Positions 32,478-41,786 of a stretch of DNA of 44,534 nucleotides are shown one piece after another. The notes under the pieces were generated by a model. The model saw only the letters and a program-made list of their open reading frames with translations, ran no database searches and was not told where the DNA came from. The stretch is from MGBC131033 sp910585655 (lineage in GTDB: Bacteria > Bacillota > Clostridia > Lachnospirales > Lachnospiraceae). The stretch spans positions 1-44,534 of the forward strand of contig CATBCG010000051.1 in the NCBI GenBank assembly GCA_949502025.1, in the 5' to 3' direction. The position numbers and the translations under genes were made by a program. Every line of letters starts with the position of its first letter. Position 1 is the stretch's first letter.

Positions 32478-32648
32478 AAAACCTCCTGTTTCAGCACCTA
32501 ACTTTTGCAGTATATACCTTCGGGTTTTCGCTCGTAAACCAATCGGAACTTCTCTAAACGGCTAACTCCATGTATACTAAAGCCAATCAAACAAGAAGAC
32601 AGACTTATCCGTATCCGGTAAGTCAGACACAAAAAGGAGGACTAAAGA

Positions 32649-33518
32649 ATGGAGTTTACAGCATTACACAACGGAATCAACATGCCCCGTGAGGGCTTCG
32701 GCGTATTTCAGGTAAGAGACAAGGAAGAATGTAAGCAGTCGGTTTTAACGGCAATCCGGGCGGGATACCGCCTTATTGATACGGCTGCTTCTTATACCAA
32801 CGAAGATGCCGTAGGCGAAGCCGTCCGTCAGGCTATCCAGGAAGGTGTTTGTACAAGAGAAGAACTGTTTATCACTTCAAAGATGTGGGTACAGGATATG
32901 AAAAATTACGATACTGCCAAAGCTGCGATTGACGCCAGCCTCAAGAAAACCGGATTGGAATATCTTGACCTCTACCTGCTCCACCAGGCGATGGGCGACT
33001 ATTTTTCTGCCTGGCGGGCGATGGAAGATGCCTACCGGGAAGGAAAACTTCGAGCGATCGGAGTCAGTAATTTCTACCCGAACATCCTTACCAATTTCTG
33101 TGAGACCGTAGAAATCAAGCCAATGGTCAACCAGGTAGAACTGCATCCTTTCTTTGCTCAGACAGAAGCTTTGGAAACCATGCGTTATTACGGCGTCGTA
33201 GCAGAAGCCTGGGCTCCGTTGGGCGGCGGTCGCTATGCGCCTTTTGAAAACGAGACGCTACAGGAAATCGCCGATGCTCATGACAAATCCATTGGTCAGG
33301 TAATGCTGCGTTGGAACGTGCAGCGCGGCGTCGTGGTTATCCCAAAATCCACTCATGAAGAACGTATCCGGGAAAATTTAGATATTTGGGACTTTTTCCT
33401 GACGGAAGAGGAAATGGAACTTATAGGCAGCCTGGATATGGGCTATACCGGTACGGCAGTAAAGCATTTCGAGCCGGATTTCGTACGAATGTGCGTCTCC
33501 CGAAAGATACATGACTAA
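32649..33518 (+). CDS. Aldo/keto reductase (2,5-diketogluconate reductase type), 289 aa
   Basis: The complete TIM-barrel enzyme shows the catalytic tetrad: Asp and Tyr in GYRLIDTAASYTNEDAVGEAV, Lys in FITSKMWVQD and His in YLDLYLLHQAMGDY. The NADPH-binding C-terminal part is VVVIPKSTHEERIRENLDI. The usual IDTAxxYxNE motif is intact. It reduces a carbonyl with NADPH; the substrate is unknown. AAAGGAGG precedes the ATG. It is the first of four tandem paralogues. Confidence 0.95.
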   Translation: MEFTALHNGINMPREGFGVFQVRDKEECKQSVLTAIRAGYRLIDTAASYTNEDAVGEAVRQAIQEGVCTREELFITSKMWVQDMKNYDTAKAAIDASLKKTGLEYLDLYLLHQAMGDYFSAWRAMEDAYREGKLRAIGVSNFYPNILTNFCETVEIKPMVNQVELHPFFAQTEALETMRYYGVVAEAWAPLGGGRYAPFENETLQEIADAHDKSIGQVMLRWNVQRGVVVIPKSTHEERIRENLDIWDFFLTEEEMELIGSLDMGYTGTAVKHFEPDFVRMCVSRKIHD

Positions 33519-33537
33519 CCAATCAGGAGGTATTGAT

Positions 33538-34377
33538 ATGCAATATGTAGAATTGAACAATGGTGTAAAAATCCCGCAAATTGCTTTAGGTGTATTCCAG
33601 ATCCCGGAAAACGAAGAGGCAAAAAAAGCCTGCCTCAGTGCGTTTGAACTAGGCTATCGGCATATCGACAGCGCGCACCACTATTACAATGAGGCAGGTG
33701 TCGGAGCTGCCGTCAGAGAATGCGGAATTCCTCGGAATGAACTTTGGATCACTTCCAAGATTTGGCCGGACGAATATGCCAATGAAAACGCCATCGACAA
33801 CATGCTCACTCGCTTTGGTCTGGGCTATCTTGATCTGGTCATTCTCCATCAGCAGGTAGGCGATTATCTTGCCGGCTACCGAAACTTAGAACGCGCTTAC
33901 AAAGCTGGCAAGATCAGAGCCATCGGGCTTTCCAACTTTGAATCCGACCGTTTGGAAGAGATTTTAGAGGCGGCTGAAATCAAACCGCAAATCATCCAGG
34001 TAGAAGGACATCCTTATTTCCAGCAAGAGGCTCTCAAAGAACGCGTAAAGCCTTACGGCACCCGGATGGAGCATTGGTTTCCTCTCGGTCACGGCGATCC
34101 GACCCTGATCAATGAGTCGATTTTTACAGAGCTTGCTAAAAAGTACGGCAAAACCAACGTACAGGTTATTCTGCGCTGGCATATTCAGATGGGCAACATC
34201 CCTCTGCCACGCTCTACAAACCTGCTTCATCAGAAGGAAAATCTTGACATTTTTGATTTTGCCTTAACCGAAGAGGAAATGGAACAAATCAAAGCTCTTG
34301 ACCAGGGCAAACGGTATTGGACACTGACTCTAAAGCAGCAGGAAGAAAGGTTTTTAGCGATTCAATTAGCAGAGTAA
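33538..34377 (+). CDS. Aldo/keto reductase, second paralogue, 279 aa
   Basis: The start at 33538 is set by AGGAGG 6 bases upstream. The motifs are GYRHIDSAHHYYNEAGVGAAV (Asp, Tyr), LWITSKIWPDE (Lys), YLDLVILHQQVGDY (His) and IPLPRSTNLLHQKENLDI. The cofactor-binding stretch is PRST instead of PKST, replacing the lysine that usually contacts the NADPH 2'-phosphate with arginine. It is 19 bases after the first paralogue and surely cotranscribed. Confidence 0.94.
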   Translation: MQYVELNNGVKIPQIALGVFQIPENEEAKKACLSAFELGYRHIDSAHHYYNEAGVGAAVRECGIPRNELWITSKIWPDEYANENAIDNMLTRFGLGYLDLVILHQQVGDYLAGYRNLERAYKAGKIRAIGLSNFESDRLEEILEAAEIKPQIIQVEGHPYFQQEALKERVKPYGTRMEHWFPLGHGDPTLINESIFTELAKKYGKTNVQVILRWHIQMGNIPLPRSTNLLHQKENLDIFDFALTEEEMEQIKALDQGKRYWTLTLKQQEERFLAIQLAE

Positions 34378-34408
34378 AACTCAGCTCGGAAATAGGGAGG
34401 TTACTATC

Positions 34409-34969
34409 ATGGAATTTGTCACGTTAAACAATGGTATCAAAATGCCTATGCTGGGCTATGGCGTATATCAGGTCACAAACGAGGAGTGTGAACGCTGTGT
34501 GCAGGACGCACTTGATGTCGGCTACCGCTCTATCGACACCGCCCAAGCCTATGGCAACGAGGAAGCCGTCGGAAGAGGAATCAAAAACAGCGGCGTAGCA
34601 AGAGATCAGATTTTCCTCACTACAAAAGTATGGGTTTCCAATGGCGGCTATGAGAATGCCAAAAGATCCATTGAGGAATCTTTAAAGAAACTGGATACCG
34701 ATTATATTGACCTGTTGTTAATTCACCAGCCATTCAACGATGGCAAATCCGCTGCCCAGACAGCCCTGCGCTTCCTGCTCCAAAGCAATGTGGTAGTGAT
34801 TCCCAAATCCACTCACAAAGAACGTATGGAACAAAACTTTGATGTCTTTGATTTTGCCTTGAGCGCCGAAGACATGACTACCATTCAGGGATTAGACGAA
34901 GGGGAAAGTCTGTTTTTCTCCCACTACGATCCGGCTACTGTAGAGATGATTACTGGATTACACCGTTAA
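34409..34969 (+). pseudogene. Aldo/keto reductase, third paralogue, with in-frame internal deletion
   Basis: The N-terminal half is normal (IKMPMLGYGVYQV, YRSIDTAQAYGNEEAVGRG, FLTTKVWVSNGG, YIDLLLIHQPFND). It then jumps directly to GKSAAQTALRFLLQSNVVVIPKSTHKERMEQNFDVFDFAL. About 90 residues that form barrel strands 5-7 (normally including GVSNF) are missing, leaving 186 residues. The frame is preserved, so a protein can be made, but it lacks much of the barrel and is unlikely to be active. AGGGAGG precedes the ATG. Confidence 0.85.
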
Positions 34970-35003
34970 AAATACAAATCCACTCTGTAAAAGGAAAACT
35001 AAA

Positions 35004-35424
35004 ATGAAGAAAAGAAAACTAGGAAATTACGCAGGAAGATTTAGACAAATATGAGCCTTTCTACCAGACGATACACCGTCATTTAGAAGCTTCCCTTACG
35101 CGTCTTCAGACCGATTACGCTGATTTGTATTATTTGCATCGGGTAAACCACAATCTGCCGGTCGAAGAAGTATCGGAACTCATGGGCAGGCTGATCCGGG
35201 AAGGAATGATCCATGCCACAGCTTATTCAGGAAAATATTGCTGCTAATCAGCCGATTTTGGATATTATTACAGAATTTGCCACTCAGAAAAATGCAACTA
35301 ACGCCCAGATCTCCTTAGCTTGGAAAACCTGGGCGCCGATACGATAGAACTGATTAACAAAGAATTTAATGCACTGGAAAAGCACTTGTTTCCTGTACGA
35401 TTCACGGACACCGGGGACATGTAG
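35004..35424 (+). pseudogene. Aldo/keto reductase, fourth paralogue, decayed
   Basis: It begins with a normal start (MKKRKLGN) but breaks at once. In another frame comes LDKYEPFYQTIHRHLEASLTRLQTDYADLYYLHRVNHNLPVEEVSELMGRLIREGMI, then QPILDIITEFATQKNATNAQISLAW, and near the end LGADTIELINKEFNALEKHL. These are ordered pieces of a larger AKR (the type with YLHRV, about 330 residues) joined by deletions and frameshifts. It is not from the same subgroup as the three genes before it. Confidence 0.85.
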
Positions 35425-35434
35425 AGTTCATTGG

Positions 35435-37210
35435 CTAAAGTCTGATCCGGAACGGTTTTACCGGGAGCCCGGCTGCATTATATACATTGACTTCATAATA
35501 CGGCTCCCAGGCAAAGCGTACTTCTACTTGCTCCGGGAAGCTGCCGGGCAAAATCAGGGTATTTTCCTGAAGGCGGATTTGCCCTGCCGGAATCTCCCTC
35601 TCTTGCTCTGATTGACTCTCGTCAAAGAAAATCTCATAAAGCCGCAGAGCCGGAACCGTCACTATCGGATCTGGCTTTGCGGAACATTCAGCCGGATCAT
35701 GTTCTAAAAATTCCGGTGCTGGCTCTGCACGGGTATAGTTATGCGTTTCCAAATGAAGCCCTTCTCCATAACGCAGATAAATCCGTATCTCCTCCTGCCC
35801 TGCATTTTTTACATAAGTATCCTCTACGTGTACAGCCGAAATTCGTTCCGCCCGTTCTAGCTCTGGCGCATCGCACAGACCAGGCACACGGCATAATTCC
35901 GGTCTTTCGTAGATATGTCCCAAAGCCAACTCTGCCAGCCGCTCTCCGACCGGACGCTTATGCTTTGGATGAATGTCTTCTAACATCCCGGCATCTCCAA
36001 TCGAAGCCATCCAGGTATGCGCTACTTCACGGCTTACCCGCTCCTGCTGCCGACGCAGCTCCGGATATTTTTCCCCTGTACCGCCAAGCCATCGCCCAAA
36101 TGGGGCAAGCTGAACAAACAAAAATGGTAATTCCTCCTGCCAAAGCGCTCTCCAGCCCTCTATCATCCTGCCAAAAACTGCCGCATATGCCTCTGCATGG
36201 TTCTCGTCGCTTTCCCCCTGATACCAGATCACACCTCTGGCTGTAAATGGGGCTACCTTTTGTAGCATCGTCTGATACAGCCCGCCCGGACGATTCTGCG
36301 GCTGCAGCTCCATGAGGTTGATCTCTTGTTCTTCCTCTCCCTTTTCGGACGATTCCGCGGCTCTTTCGGTCATCTTTGCCATCTGCTCCATCATCTTCTT
36401 TTGTTCCTCGCGGCTTAATCCCGGATACATCACCCGTTCCCAGACCGCCGCCATATCCGACTGCTCCTGCGTTCCTTTCGTCTGTGCCAGGTTCTTTTTT
36501 ACCTGCCGCCAGTATTGTTCCATATCCAGTCTGGCAGTCGCCTTTTCATATTCTGTTAGCCATGGTTCTCCTTCCATACCACGCAGTCCTTCCGGATCCT
36601 GCCAGGCACAAGCCGGTGTCCCACCCCAGTTGCAGCCGACAATACCAATCGGTATTTCCAGCTTATCCTCTAATATACGGGCAAAATAGTATCCTACTGC
36701 AGAAAACCACGGAAGCTGCCTTGCCTCTGCCTGCCTCCAAAAGCCATATTCCGGTTCTGGAAATTCCTCCAACTGCCCTCCATAGGATACTTCCGGATAG
36801 TCAAAGAAACGAATATCCGGATTTGCCTCCCGCGCCAGTTCGTTTTCCTTATCCGCATCGTACTTGAGCAGATACTCCATGTTCGACTGCCCGCCTGCAA
36901 CCCAAACCTCTCCGATACAAATATCGGAAAACACCGTTTGCTCGTCCTTGGATTCTACTTTCATCCAAAGCCCCCGTCCAGCCTCTCCGGCTGGAAGCTT
37001 CACACTCCAGTCTCCTTGGTCGTCTGCCCTTGTCTGGACACTCTGCGCTCCATATTGCCTAGTTCCTTCCATCCCCTGACTGTCTGCTTTCTTTTCATCA
37101 GAGAGTGTCACCGTTACTTCCATACCAGCCTCCGCCGTCCCCCAGACAGCAATCTCCTTCTGACGCTGCAGTACCATTCCATTTCCAAATATCATTGGCA
37201 TTTTCAACAT
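35435..37210 (-). CDS. Sialate O-acetylesterase-like SGNH hydrolase, 591 aa
   Basis: The nucleophile motif is VAGGQSNMEY (Ser near residue 110) and the Asp-x-x-His of the triad is in LEDIHPKHKRP. The motifs GIVGCNWGGTPACAW and RGVIWYQGESDE are typical of the SASA family that removes O-acetyl groups from sialic acid or related sugars. It has no signal peptide, so it works in the cytoplasm. At 591 residues it carries an insertion of about 75 residues rich in Glu, Gln and Met (about 225-300). GGAGAGG precedes the ATG; it follows the LysR gene by 21 bases. Confidence 0.9.
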   Translation of the reverse strand: MLKMPMIFGNGMVLQRQKEIAVWGTAEAGMEVTVTLSDEKKADSQGMEGTRQYGAQSVQTRADDQGDWSVKLPAGEAGRGLWMKVESKDEQTVFSDICIGEVWVAGGQSNMEYLLKYDADKENELAREANPDIRFFDYPEVSYGGQLEEFPEPEYGFWRQAEARQLPWFSAVGYYFARILEDKLEIPIGIVGCNWGGTPACAWQDPEGLRGMEGEPWLTEYEKATARLDMEQYWRQVKKNLAQTKGTQEQSDMAAVWERVMYPGLSREEQKKMMEQMAKMTERAAESSEKGEEEQEINLMELQPQNRPGGLYQTMLQKVAPFTARGVIWYQGESDENHAEAYAAVFGRMIEGWRALWQEELPFLFVQLAPFGRWLGGTGEKYPELRRQQERVSREVAHTWMASIGDAGMLEDIHPKHKRPVGERLAELALGHIYERPELCRVPGLCDAPELERAERISAVHVEDTYVKNAGQEEIRIYLRYGEGLHLETHNYTRAEPAPEFLEHDPAECSAKPDPIVTVPALRLYEIFFDESQSEQEREIPAGQIRLQENTLILPGSFPEQVEVRFAWEPYYEVNVYNAAGLPVKPFRIRL

Positions 37211-37231
37211 TACCAGCCTCTCCTTTCATGT

Positions 37232-38122
37232 TTACTTCCTCTCCGTATCCTGCTCCCGGAAAAACTCCCTGATTCCTTCCATACACTCCCGCTGCTCTCT
37301 TGTTATAGGAACCCCCTGCCCTGCCGAAAGATAAATATACCGCTCCATCGGACAGTCTGTCACTTGTCGGATGACGATTTCCTGGCTGGCAAAGGCGCGC
37401 CAGCTTACATCCGGAATAAAAGCAATCCCCATCCGCTCCCGCAATAACTCCCGCATCAGGTTTGGATTATCTACCCACATCGTCACCTGAGGGCGAAAAC
37501 CACAACGCTCTGTCTCTCTCTCAATAATACGAGTCAACGTCCAATTTCGATTCAGGCTGATAAACTCCTCTCCGTCTAGCTCATGCAGATAAAGCGTCTC
37601 CTGCGCTGCCAATGGATGTTCGGCAGGCAAAGCCAGGCAGATATGCTCCGTCAAAAGAGGCGTCCCCTTCTCCTGTTCCCCCAGCGCTCCGCTCGTAATT
37701 CTCACATCCGCCGTCTCCTCTGCTGCAAAAGAAAGCGAATCCTGTTCCCACTGACGAATGATATACTGCACGCCCGGATTCCTTCCTTTCAAATAGCGTA
37801 GCAGTTGTGGAATCAACATAGAAGCACAGCCTACATAAATCGAGACCACCGGATGGCAACGCCCGTTCTCTTCCTCAATCGCTGTTTTCGTCCGTTCCAA
37901 AATATCCTCTACCTGCCTCGCCGCTTCCAGCAAAAACTGTCCTGCCCGGTTTAATTCAATCCGCTTCCCTTCCCGATGAAACAACGGGAACCCGATTTCC
38001 TGCTCCAAGCGCCGGATCGTCTGGCTTAGAGAGGGCTGCGAAATATGAAGCAGCTTCGCCGCTCTCGAAATATTCTCCATTTCCGCTACCAGACGGAAGC
38101 AACGTAGCTGATTTAATTCCAC
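37232..38122 (-). CDS. LysR-family transcriptional regulator, 296 aa
   Basis: The GTG start at 38122 is chosen by GGGAGGAGG 8 bases upstream and because it gives the standard LysR opening ELNQLRCFRLVAEMENISRAAKLLHISQPSLSQTIRRLEQEIGFPLFHREGKRIELNRAG. A substrate-binding domain follows. The longer frame to 38218 runs into palindromic intergenic sequence. It is divergent from the AEC transporter gene and immediately upstream of the esterase, and could control both. Confidence 0.93.
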   Translation of the reverse strand: MELNQLRCFRLVAEMENISRAAKLLHISQPSLSQTIRRLEQEIGFPLFHREGKRIELNRAGQFLLEAARQVEDILERTKTAIEEENGRCHPVVSIYVGCASMLIPQLLRYLKGRNPGVQYIIRQWEQDSLSFAAEETADVRITSGALGEQEKGTPLLTEHICLALPAEHPLAAQETLYLHELDGEEFISLNRNWTLTRIIERETERCGFRPQVTMWVDNPNLMRELLRERMGIAFIPDVSWRAFASQEIVIRQVTDCPMERYIYLSAGQGVPITREQRECMEGIREFFREQDTERK

Positions 38123-38170
38123 CGTCTGCACCTCCTCCCTCGTATCCACACCGCTTCCTTTTCCTGACAT

Positions 38171-38236
38171 GCAGGAACGCCAAACGTTCCTGCTGCCGCA
38201 TACAAGCAAATTTCTCACCGCCTATAAAGGCGGGAG
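38171..38236. repeat. Two adjacent palindromes before the LysR gene
   Basis: A perfect 9-base stem GCAGGAACG / CGTTCCTGC (38171-38179 with 38185-38193) is followed by CTCACCGCCT-ATAA-AGGCGGGAG (38214-38236). The second resembles the hairpin at 44406-44427 (CCGCCTATARAGGYGGG core). Confidence 0.6.
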
Positions 38237-38270
38237 TCATATCCCATCTGATATAATGTTCAACCTATAT

Positions 38271-38292
38271 CAATAGTATCAGAATAGTATTG
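38271..38292. promoter_or_regulatory. Candidate LysR operator between divergent genes
   Basis: CAATA at 38271-38275 and TATTG at 38288-38292 form inverted arms around ATAGTAT-type half-repeats, fitting the T-N11-A style of LysR sites. It lies about 150 bases from the LysR start and 80 from the AEC start. Confidence 0.4.
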
Positions 38293-38370
38293 GAAAAGCA
38301 AGCAGCGGATAGATTATAATACAAAAAGATCAAGCCCGTCAGAGATGGGTTCAAATTAGGAGGTTATTTT

Positions 38371-39282
38371 ATGTCTACTGCCATCACTTTAGTCAATCAA
38401 ACGCTTATTATGTTTCTGTTAGCCGGGGTCGGCTACTTCCTGTTCCGTACAAAACGGATATCCTTAGAAGGCAGCAAAAGCCTAGCCAATATCTTAATCT
38501 ATATCGTGCTGCCATGTGTTATTGTCAACGGCTTTTTAGTTGAACGCACGACAGAACGAATGATCGGTCTGCTGGTCAGCGCCGCGGCTGCGGCTATTCT
38601 CTTAGTGGTTGCAATGGTCGTTTCCAGGCTGTTCTTCCCAAAGGATGCGATTGCTTCTTTTTCTGCCGCCTTTTCCAATGCTGGTTTCTTTGGCATCCCA
38701 CTGACACTGGCATCTCTTGGCTCTGGCGCAGTCTTTTATGTAGCAGCTTTTATCGCTTTTTTAAATCTGCTTCAATGGACGTATGGCGTTTCGATTATGA
38801 CCGGCGAAAAGGCAGCTCTCAAACCTGCCGCCGTATTAAAAGCGCCGTTTCTAATCGCTATCGCTATCGGACTCATTCTGTTTTTTACCCAGCTTCCATT
38901 ACCGTCCATCGTCACCAAAACCCTCGGGCATCTGACGGGTATCAATACCCCGCTCGCCATGTTTACTGTAGGAATTTACCTGGCGCAAACCAATTTGGTT
39001 AAAATGCTGGTCAAGCCTCGTCTGTACCTGATTTCTGCCGTTCGCCTTGTGGTAATCCCGCTTTTATCTCTGGCTCTTCTGACCTTGATTCCGGGCAATT
39101 TCATAGATATGAAGATGGCATTGTTGCTGGCAGCAGCCTGCCCGGTTGGCTCCAATGTAGCCGTCTATGCCCAGCTTCATGGAAAGGATTATCCTTATGC
39201 GGTTGAAACAGTTATCATTTCTACCCTGCTTTCGATTGTTACAGTACCTGCTTTGGTTGCATTGGCAGGGATAATCTGGTAA
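38371..39282 (+). CDS. AEC-family transporter (auxin efflux carrier-like), 303 aa
   Basis: Ten hydrophobic segments in two sets of five are visible, with TLIMFLLAGVGYFLFRTKRIS at the start and SAAFSNAGFFGIPLTLASLG in the middle, the conserved N-x-G-F-x-G-x-P motif of the family. Bacterial AEC proteins move organic acids such as malate or malonate. The conserved NIL...LPC motif is seen at ANILIYIVLPCVIV. AGGAGG precedes the ATG. TATAAT at about 38317-38322 may be its -10. Confidence 0.92.
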   Translation: MSTAITLVNQTLIMFLLAGVGYFLFRTKRISLEGSKSLANILIYIVLPCVIVNGFLVERTTERMIGLLVSAAAAAILLVVAMVVSRLFFPKDAIASFSAAFSNAGFFGIPLTLASLGSGAVFYVAAFIAFLNLLQWTYGVSIMTGEKAALKPAAVLKAPFLIAIAIGLILFFTQLPLPSIVTKTLGHLTGINTPLAMFTVGIYLAQTNLVKMLVKPRLYLISAVRLVVIPLLSLALLTLIPGNFIDMKMALLLAAACPVGSNVAVYAQLHGKDYPYAVETVIISTLLSIVTVPALVALAGIIW

Positions 39283-39327
39283 ACTATTGAGGAAAAGAAG
39301 CTTTACATAATTAGGAAGTGTACCCAC

Positions 39328-40017
39328 ATGATGAAACAAATTCTCATTATAGAAGATGACAAAAAACTAAATGACGGAATTCGTCTTGCCCTTCGGAATG
39401 AGTATTCCTGCGCACAGGCATTTTCCCTGCAATCTGCCCGGATGGATTTTGCAGCACAGCACTTTGATCTGCTCCTCTTAGACGTCAATTTCCCAGACGG
39501 AAGCGGACTGGATTATCTGACTGAACTGCGGAAGAGCTGCCAGGTTCCGGTGATTCTGCTAACTGCCAACAGCATGGAAATGGATATTGTGGCTGGGCTG
39601 GAGCTAGGAGCAGATGATTATATTACCAAGCCTTTCAGCCTAGCAGTACTACGAGCCAGAGTGGAAGTCCAACTGCGCAAAACAGCAAACGAACACGCCG
39701 TGCAAAACGATGTAATACGAACAGGGGATTTTTATTTTGACTTTTCCAAAATGGAATTTCTCTGTCAAGGGCAACCGATTCTTTTAAGCCGAACCGAACA
39801 ACGCCTTCTCCGCTGTCTGCTTATGCAGAAGGGAAAAACCGTCAGTCGAAGCCTTCTTATTGACGAGGGCTGGCCTGGAGAAGAGGAATATGTAGACGAA
39901 CATGCTCTCACCGTTGCCGTCAATCGTTTGCGAAGGAAATTAGGAGAATCTTTTGGAGCAGAACCTTTTATCAAAACTATTTATGGGGTGGGATATCTTT
40001 GGAACCTGGAAGTATGA
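39328..40017 (+). CDS. OmpR/PhoB-family response regulator, 229 aa
   Basis: The receiver domain has IEDD, phospho-Asp in LLLLDVNFPDGSG (about residue 52), LLTANSMEMD and ITKPFS. The winged helix covers about 135-228 (LSRTEQRLLRCLLMQKGKTVSRSLLIDEGW ... EHALTVAVNRLRRKLGE). Its stop overlaps the kinase start (ATGA), so expression is coupled. Together with the ABC genes downstream it looks like an antimicrobial-peptide response system. Confidence 0.93.
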   Translation: MMKQILIIEDDKKLNDGIRLALRNEYSCAQAFSLQSARMDFAAQHFDLLLLDVNFPDGSGLDYLTELRKSCQVPVILLTANSMEMDIVAGLELGADDYITKPFSLAVLRARVEVQLRKTANEHAVQNDVIRTGDFYFDFSKMEFLCQGQPILLSRTEQRLLRCLLMQKGKTVSRSLLIDEGWPGEEEYVDEHALTVAVNRLRRKLGESFGAEPFIKTIYGVGYLWNLEV

Positions 40018-40952
40018 ATACATTTTGGTTTGGCTTTTTTTCTATGATAACACTTCTACCTCTTGGTATGGCTGTTGGCTTTTTCCTCTGGCGGCGACGG
40101 CTGCTTCTTCGGCTACAGACTATGATTGATGCCGCAGTTGCCGGAACTTTTACAGAGCAGCGGTTTAATGAATCCAGGTTATCTGCTCTGGAAAATTCTC
40201 TATGGCGTTATCTACAGGATAATCAGGTTTCCCGTCAAAGACTTTTAGAACAAAAACAGAATATCCAAGAAGGGATTTCTGATATTTCTCACCAGGCTGT
40301 CACCCCACTTTCCAATATCTTGCTTTATTCGGAGCTTTTGGAAGAACTTTTGACAAACATGGGCAAAGATGACTTAGAGGAACTGGCAGCTATTCGAGAG
40401 CAAGCTGAAAAACTGGACTTTTTTATGCAGGCTCTCCAAAAGCTCTCACGCCTGGAATATGGCATCCTCTCCCTCCAGCCAGAAGAACAGGATATCAGCG
40501 AAGTACTTCTGGCTCTCCGGCGACAATATCTTCCTAGCGCTGCCCAAAAGCAAATTCAGCTTCTTTTAGAGCCAACTTCCGGGCTGGCTATTTTCGACCG
40601 GAAATGGACTATCGAAGCGATCGGCAACCTGATTGATAACGCTATTAAATATACCCCGGAAGGTGGAACTGTTTCCGTATGTATAAACGAATACCTTCTT
40701 TTTCTCCGTATTGATATCAGAGATACCGGAATCGGCATCTCTGAACAGGAACTAGGAAGTATCTTTACTCGTTTTTACCGTTCTGCTAATGTCAAGGTAG
40801 AACCTGGAATTGGTCTTGGTCTTTATCTGACCAGAGAAGTGATGAAAGCACAAAATGGCTATCTCAAAGTAAGCTCTGTGCCAGGAACCGGCAGTATCTT
40901 TTCCGTTTTTCTTCTCCGAAAAAGTCCCTCTGAGAAATTATCACAAAATTGA
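40014..40952 (+). CDS. Sensor histidine kinase, 312 aa
   Basis: The ATG at 40014 overlaps the regulator's stop. One membrane helix (about residues 5-27) is followed by a short coiled region. The H-box is unusual, ISDISHQAVTPLSNILLYSEL: His is followed by Gln rather than Glu/Asp, and the usual Lys before Thr-Pro is Val. The ATPase domain is complete: NLIDNAIKYTPEGG, DTGIGIS and GIGLGLYLTREVM. There is no extracellular sensor domain, which suggests sensing through the ABC exporter. Confidence 0.9.
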   Translation: MNTFWFGFFSMITLLPLGMAVGFFLWRRRLLLRLQTMIDAAVAGTFTEQRFNESRLSALENSLWRYLQDNQVSRQRLLEQKQNIQEGISDISHQAVTPLSNILLYSELLEELLTNMGKDDLEELAAIREQAEKLDFFMQALQKLSRLEYGILSLQPEEQDISEVLLALRRQYLPSAAQKQIQLLLEPTSGLAIFDRKWTIEAIGNLIDNAIKYTPEGGTVSVCINEYLLFLRIDIRDTGIGISEQELGSIFTRFYRSANVKVEPGIGLGLYLTREVMKAQNGYLKVSSVPGTGSIFSVFLLRKSPSEKLSQN

Positions 40953-40995
40953 TCGATTTCAGAAACTGGTTTGAGATAATGTTATGCTAAAATAG

Positions 40996-41026
40996 GAACT
41001 GTGAAAAATCACAGTTCTTATTTTTT
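40996..41026 (+). terminator. Terminator between the TCS and the ABC genes
   Basis: Perfect 9-base stem GAACTGTGA-AAAA-TCACAGTTC followed by TTATTTTTT. The exporter genes must therefore have their own promoter or depend on read-through. Confidence 0.85.
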
Positions 41027-41084
41027 CGGCAACCTCCACCGAAAAGTAGTGTGAAAACCTATGACCACTGAAAGGAGTTTATTT

Positions 41085-41786
41085 ATGAAAATACTGGAAA
41101 TGAAACAGTTGACAAAAGTTTATGGAACGGATGCCGCCCCGCAGGTAGAGGCGCTGCGTGGCATTGATCTATCGGTAGAACGAGGAGAATTTATTGCAAT
41201 TGTTGGAACATCGGGAAGCGGAAAATCGACGCTCTTAAATCTGATAGGAGGACTGGATGTACCAACAGACGGAGAAATTATTATCGATCAGAAAAAGCTT
41301 TCTACCCTCTCAGACGACGAATTGACCATTTTCCGACGCAGAAAAATTGGATTTATTTTTCAGCAGTATAACCTCATCCCTATGCTGACGGTTTGGGAAA
41401 ATATCATTCTGCCGCTTAAACTGGACGGAAAAAATATAGACAAGCCCTATTTGGACGAACTGACTACGGTGCTAGGACTAAAAGAACGGCTGCATCATAG
41501 TCCTAATGAGCTGTCAGGCGGTCAGCAGCAACGTGTTGCTATCGCCAGAGCCTTGGCAATCAAGCCCGCCCTTATCCTCGCCGACGAGCCGACCGGAAAT
41601 TTGGACTCCAAAACCAGTCAGGACGTCTGCGGACTTTTAAAAATAACCAGTGAACGTTTCTGTCAAACCATCCTTCTTATTACACACAATGAGGAAATTG
41701 CCCAGCTTGCGGAACGAATCATTCGTATTGAGGACGGACGGATTGTCGAAGAAAAAACAAAAAGGCAGGTGAATCAACTTGCGTAA
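41085..41786 (+). CDS. ABC exporter ATP-binding protein (MacB/BceA type), 233 aa
   Basis: The start at 41085 is set by AAAGGAG 7 bases upstream. Walker A GTSGSGKST (about residue 42), Q-loop FIFQQYNLIPMLTVWENIILPL, signature LSGGQQQRVAIARAL and Walker B LILADEPTGNLDSKT are the hallmarks of the LolD/MacB/BceA group that works with FtsX-type permeases. It overlaps the permease gene by 8 bases. Confidence 0.95.
   Translation: MKILEMKQLTKVYGTDAAPQVEALRGIDLSVERGEFIAIVGTSGSGKSTLLNLIGGLDVPTDGEIIIDQKKLSTLSDDELTIFRRRKIGFIFQQYNLIPMLTVWENIILPLKLDGKNIDKPYLDELTTVLGLKERLHHSPNELSGGQQQRVAIARALAIKPALILADEPTGNLDSKTSQDVCGLLKITSERFCQTILLITHNEEIAQLAERIIRIEDGRIVEEKTKRQVNQLA

Noticed and set aside
34409..34969. 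A genuinely short aldo/keto reductase
   Set aside because: The sequence jumps from the catalytic His region to the cofactor-binding end, skipping core barrel strands, so a deletion is the better reading.
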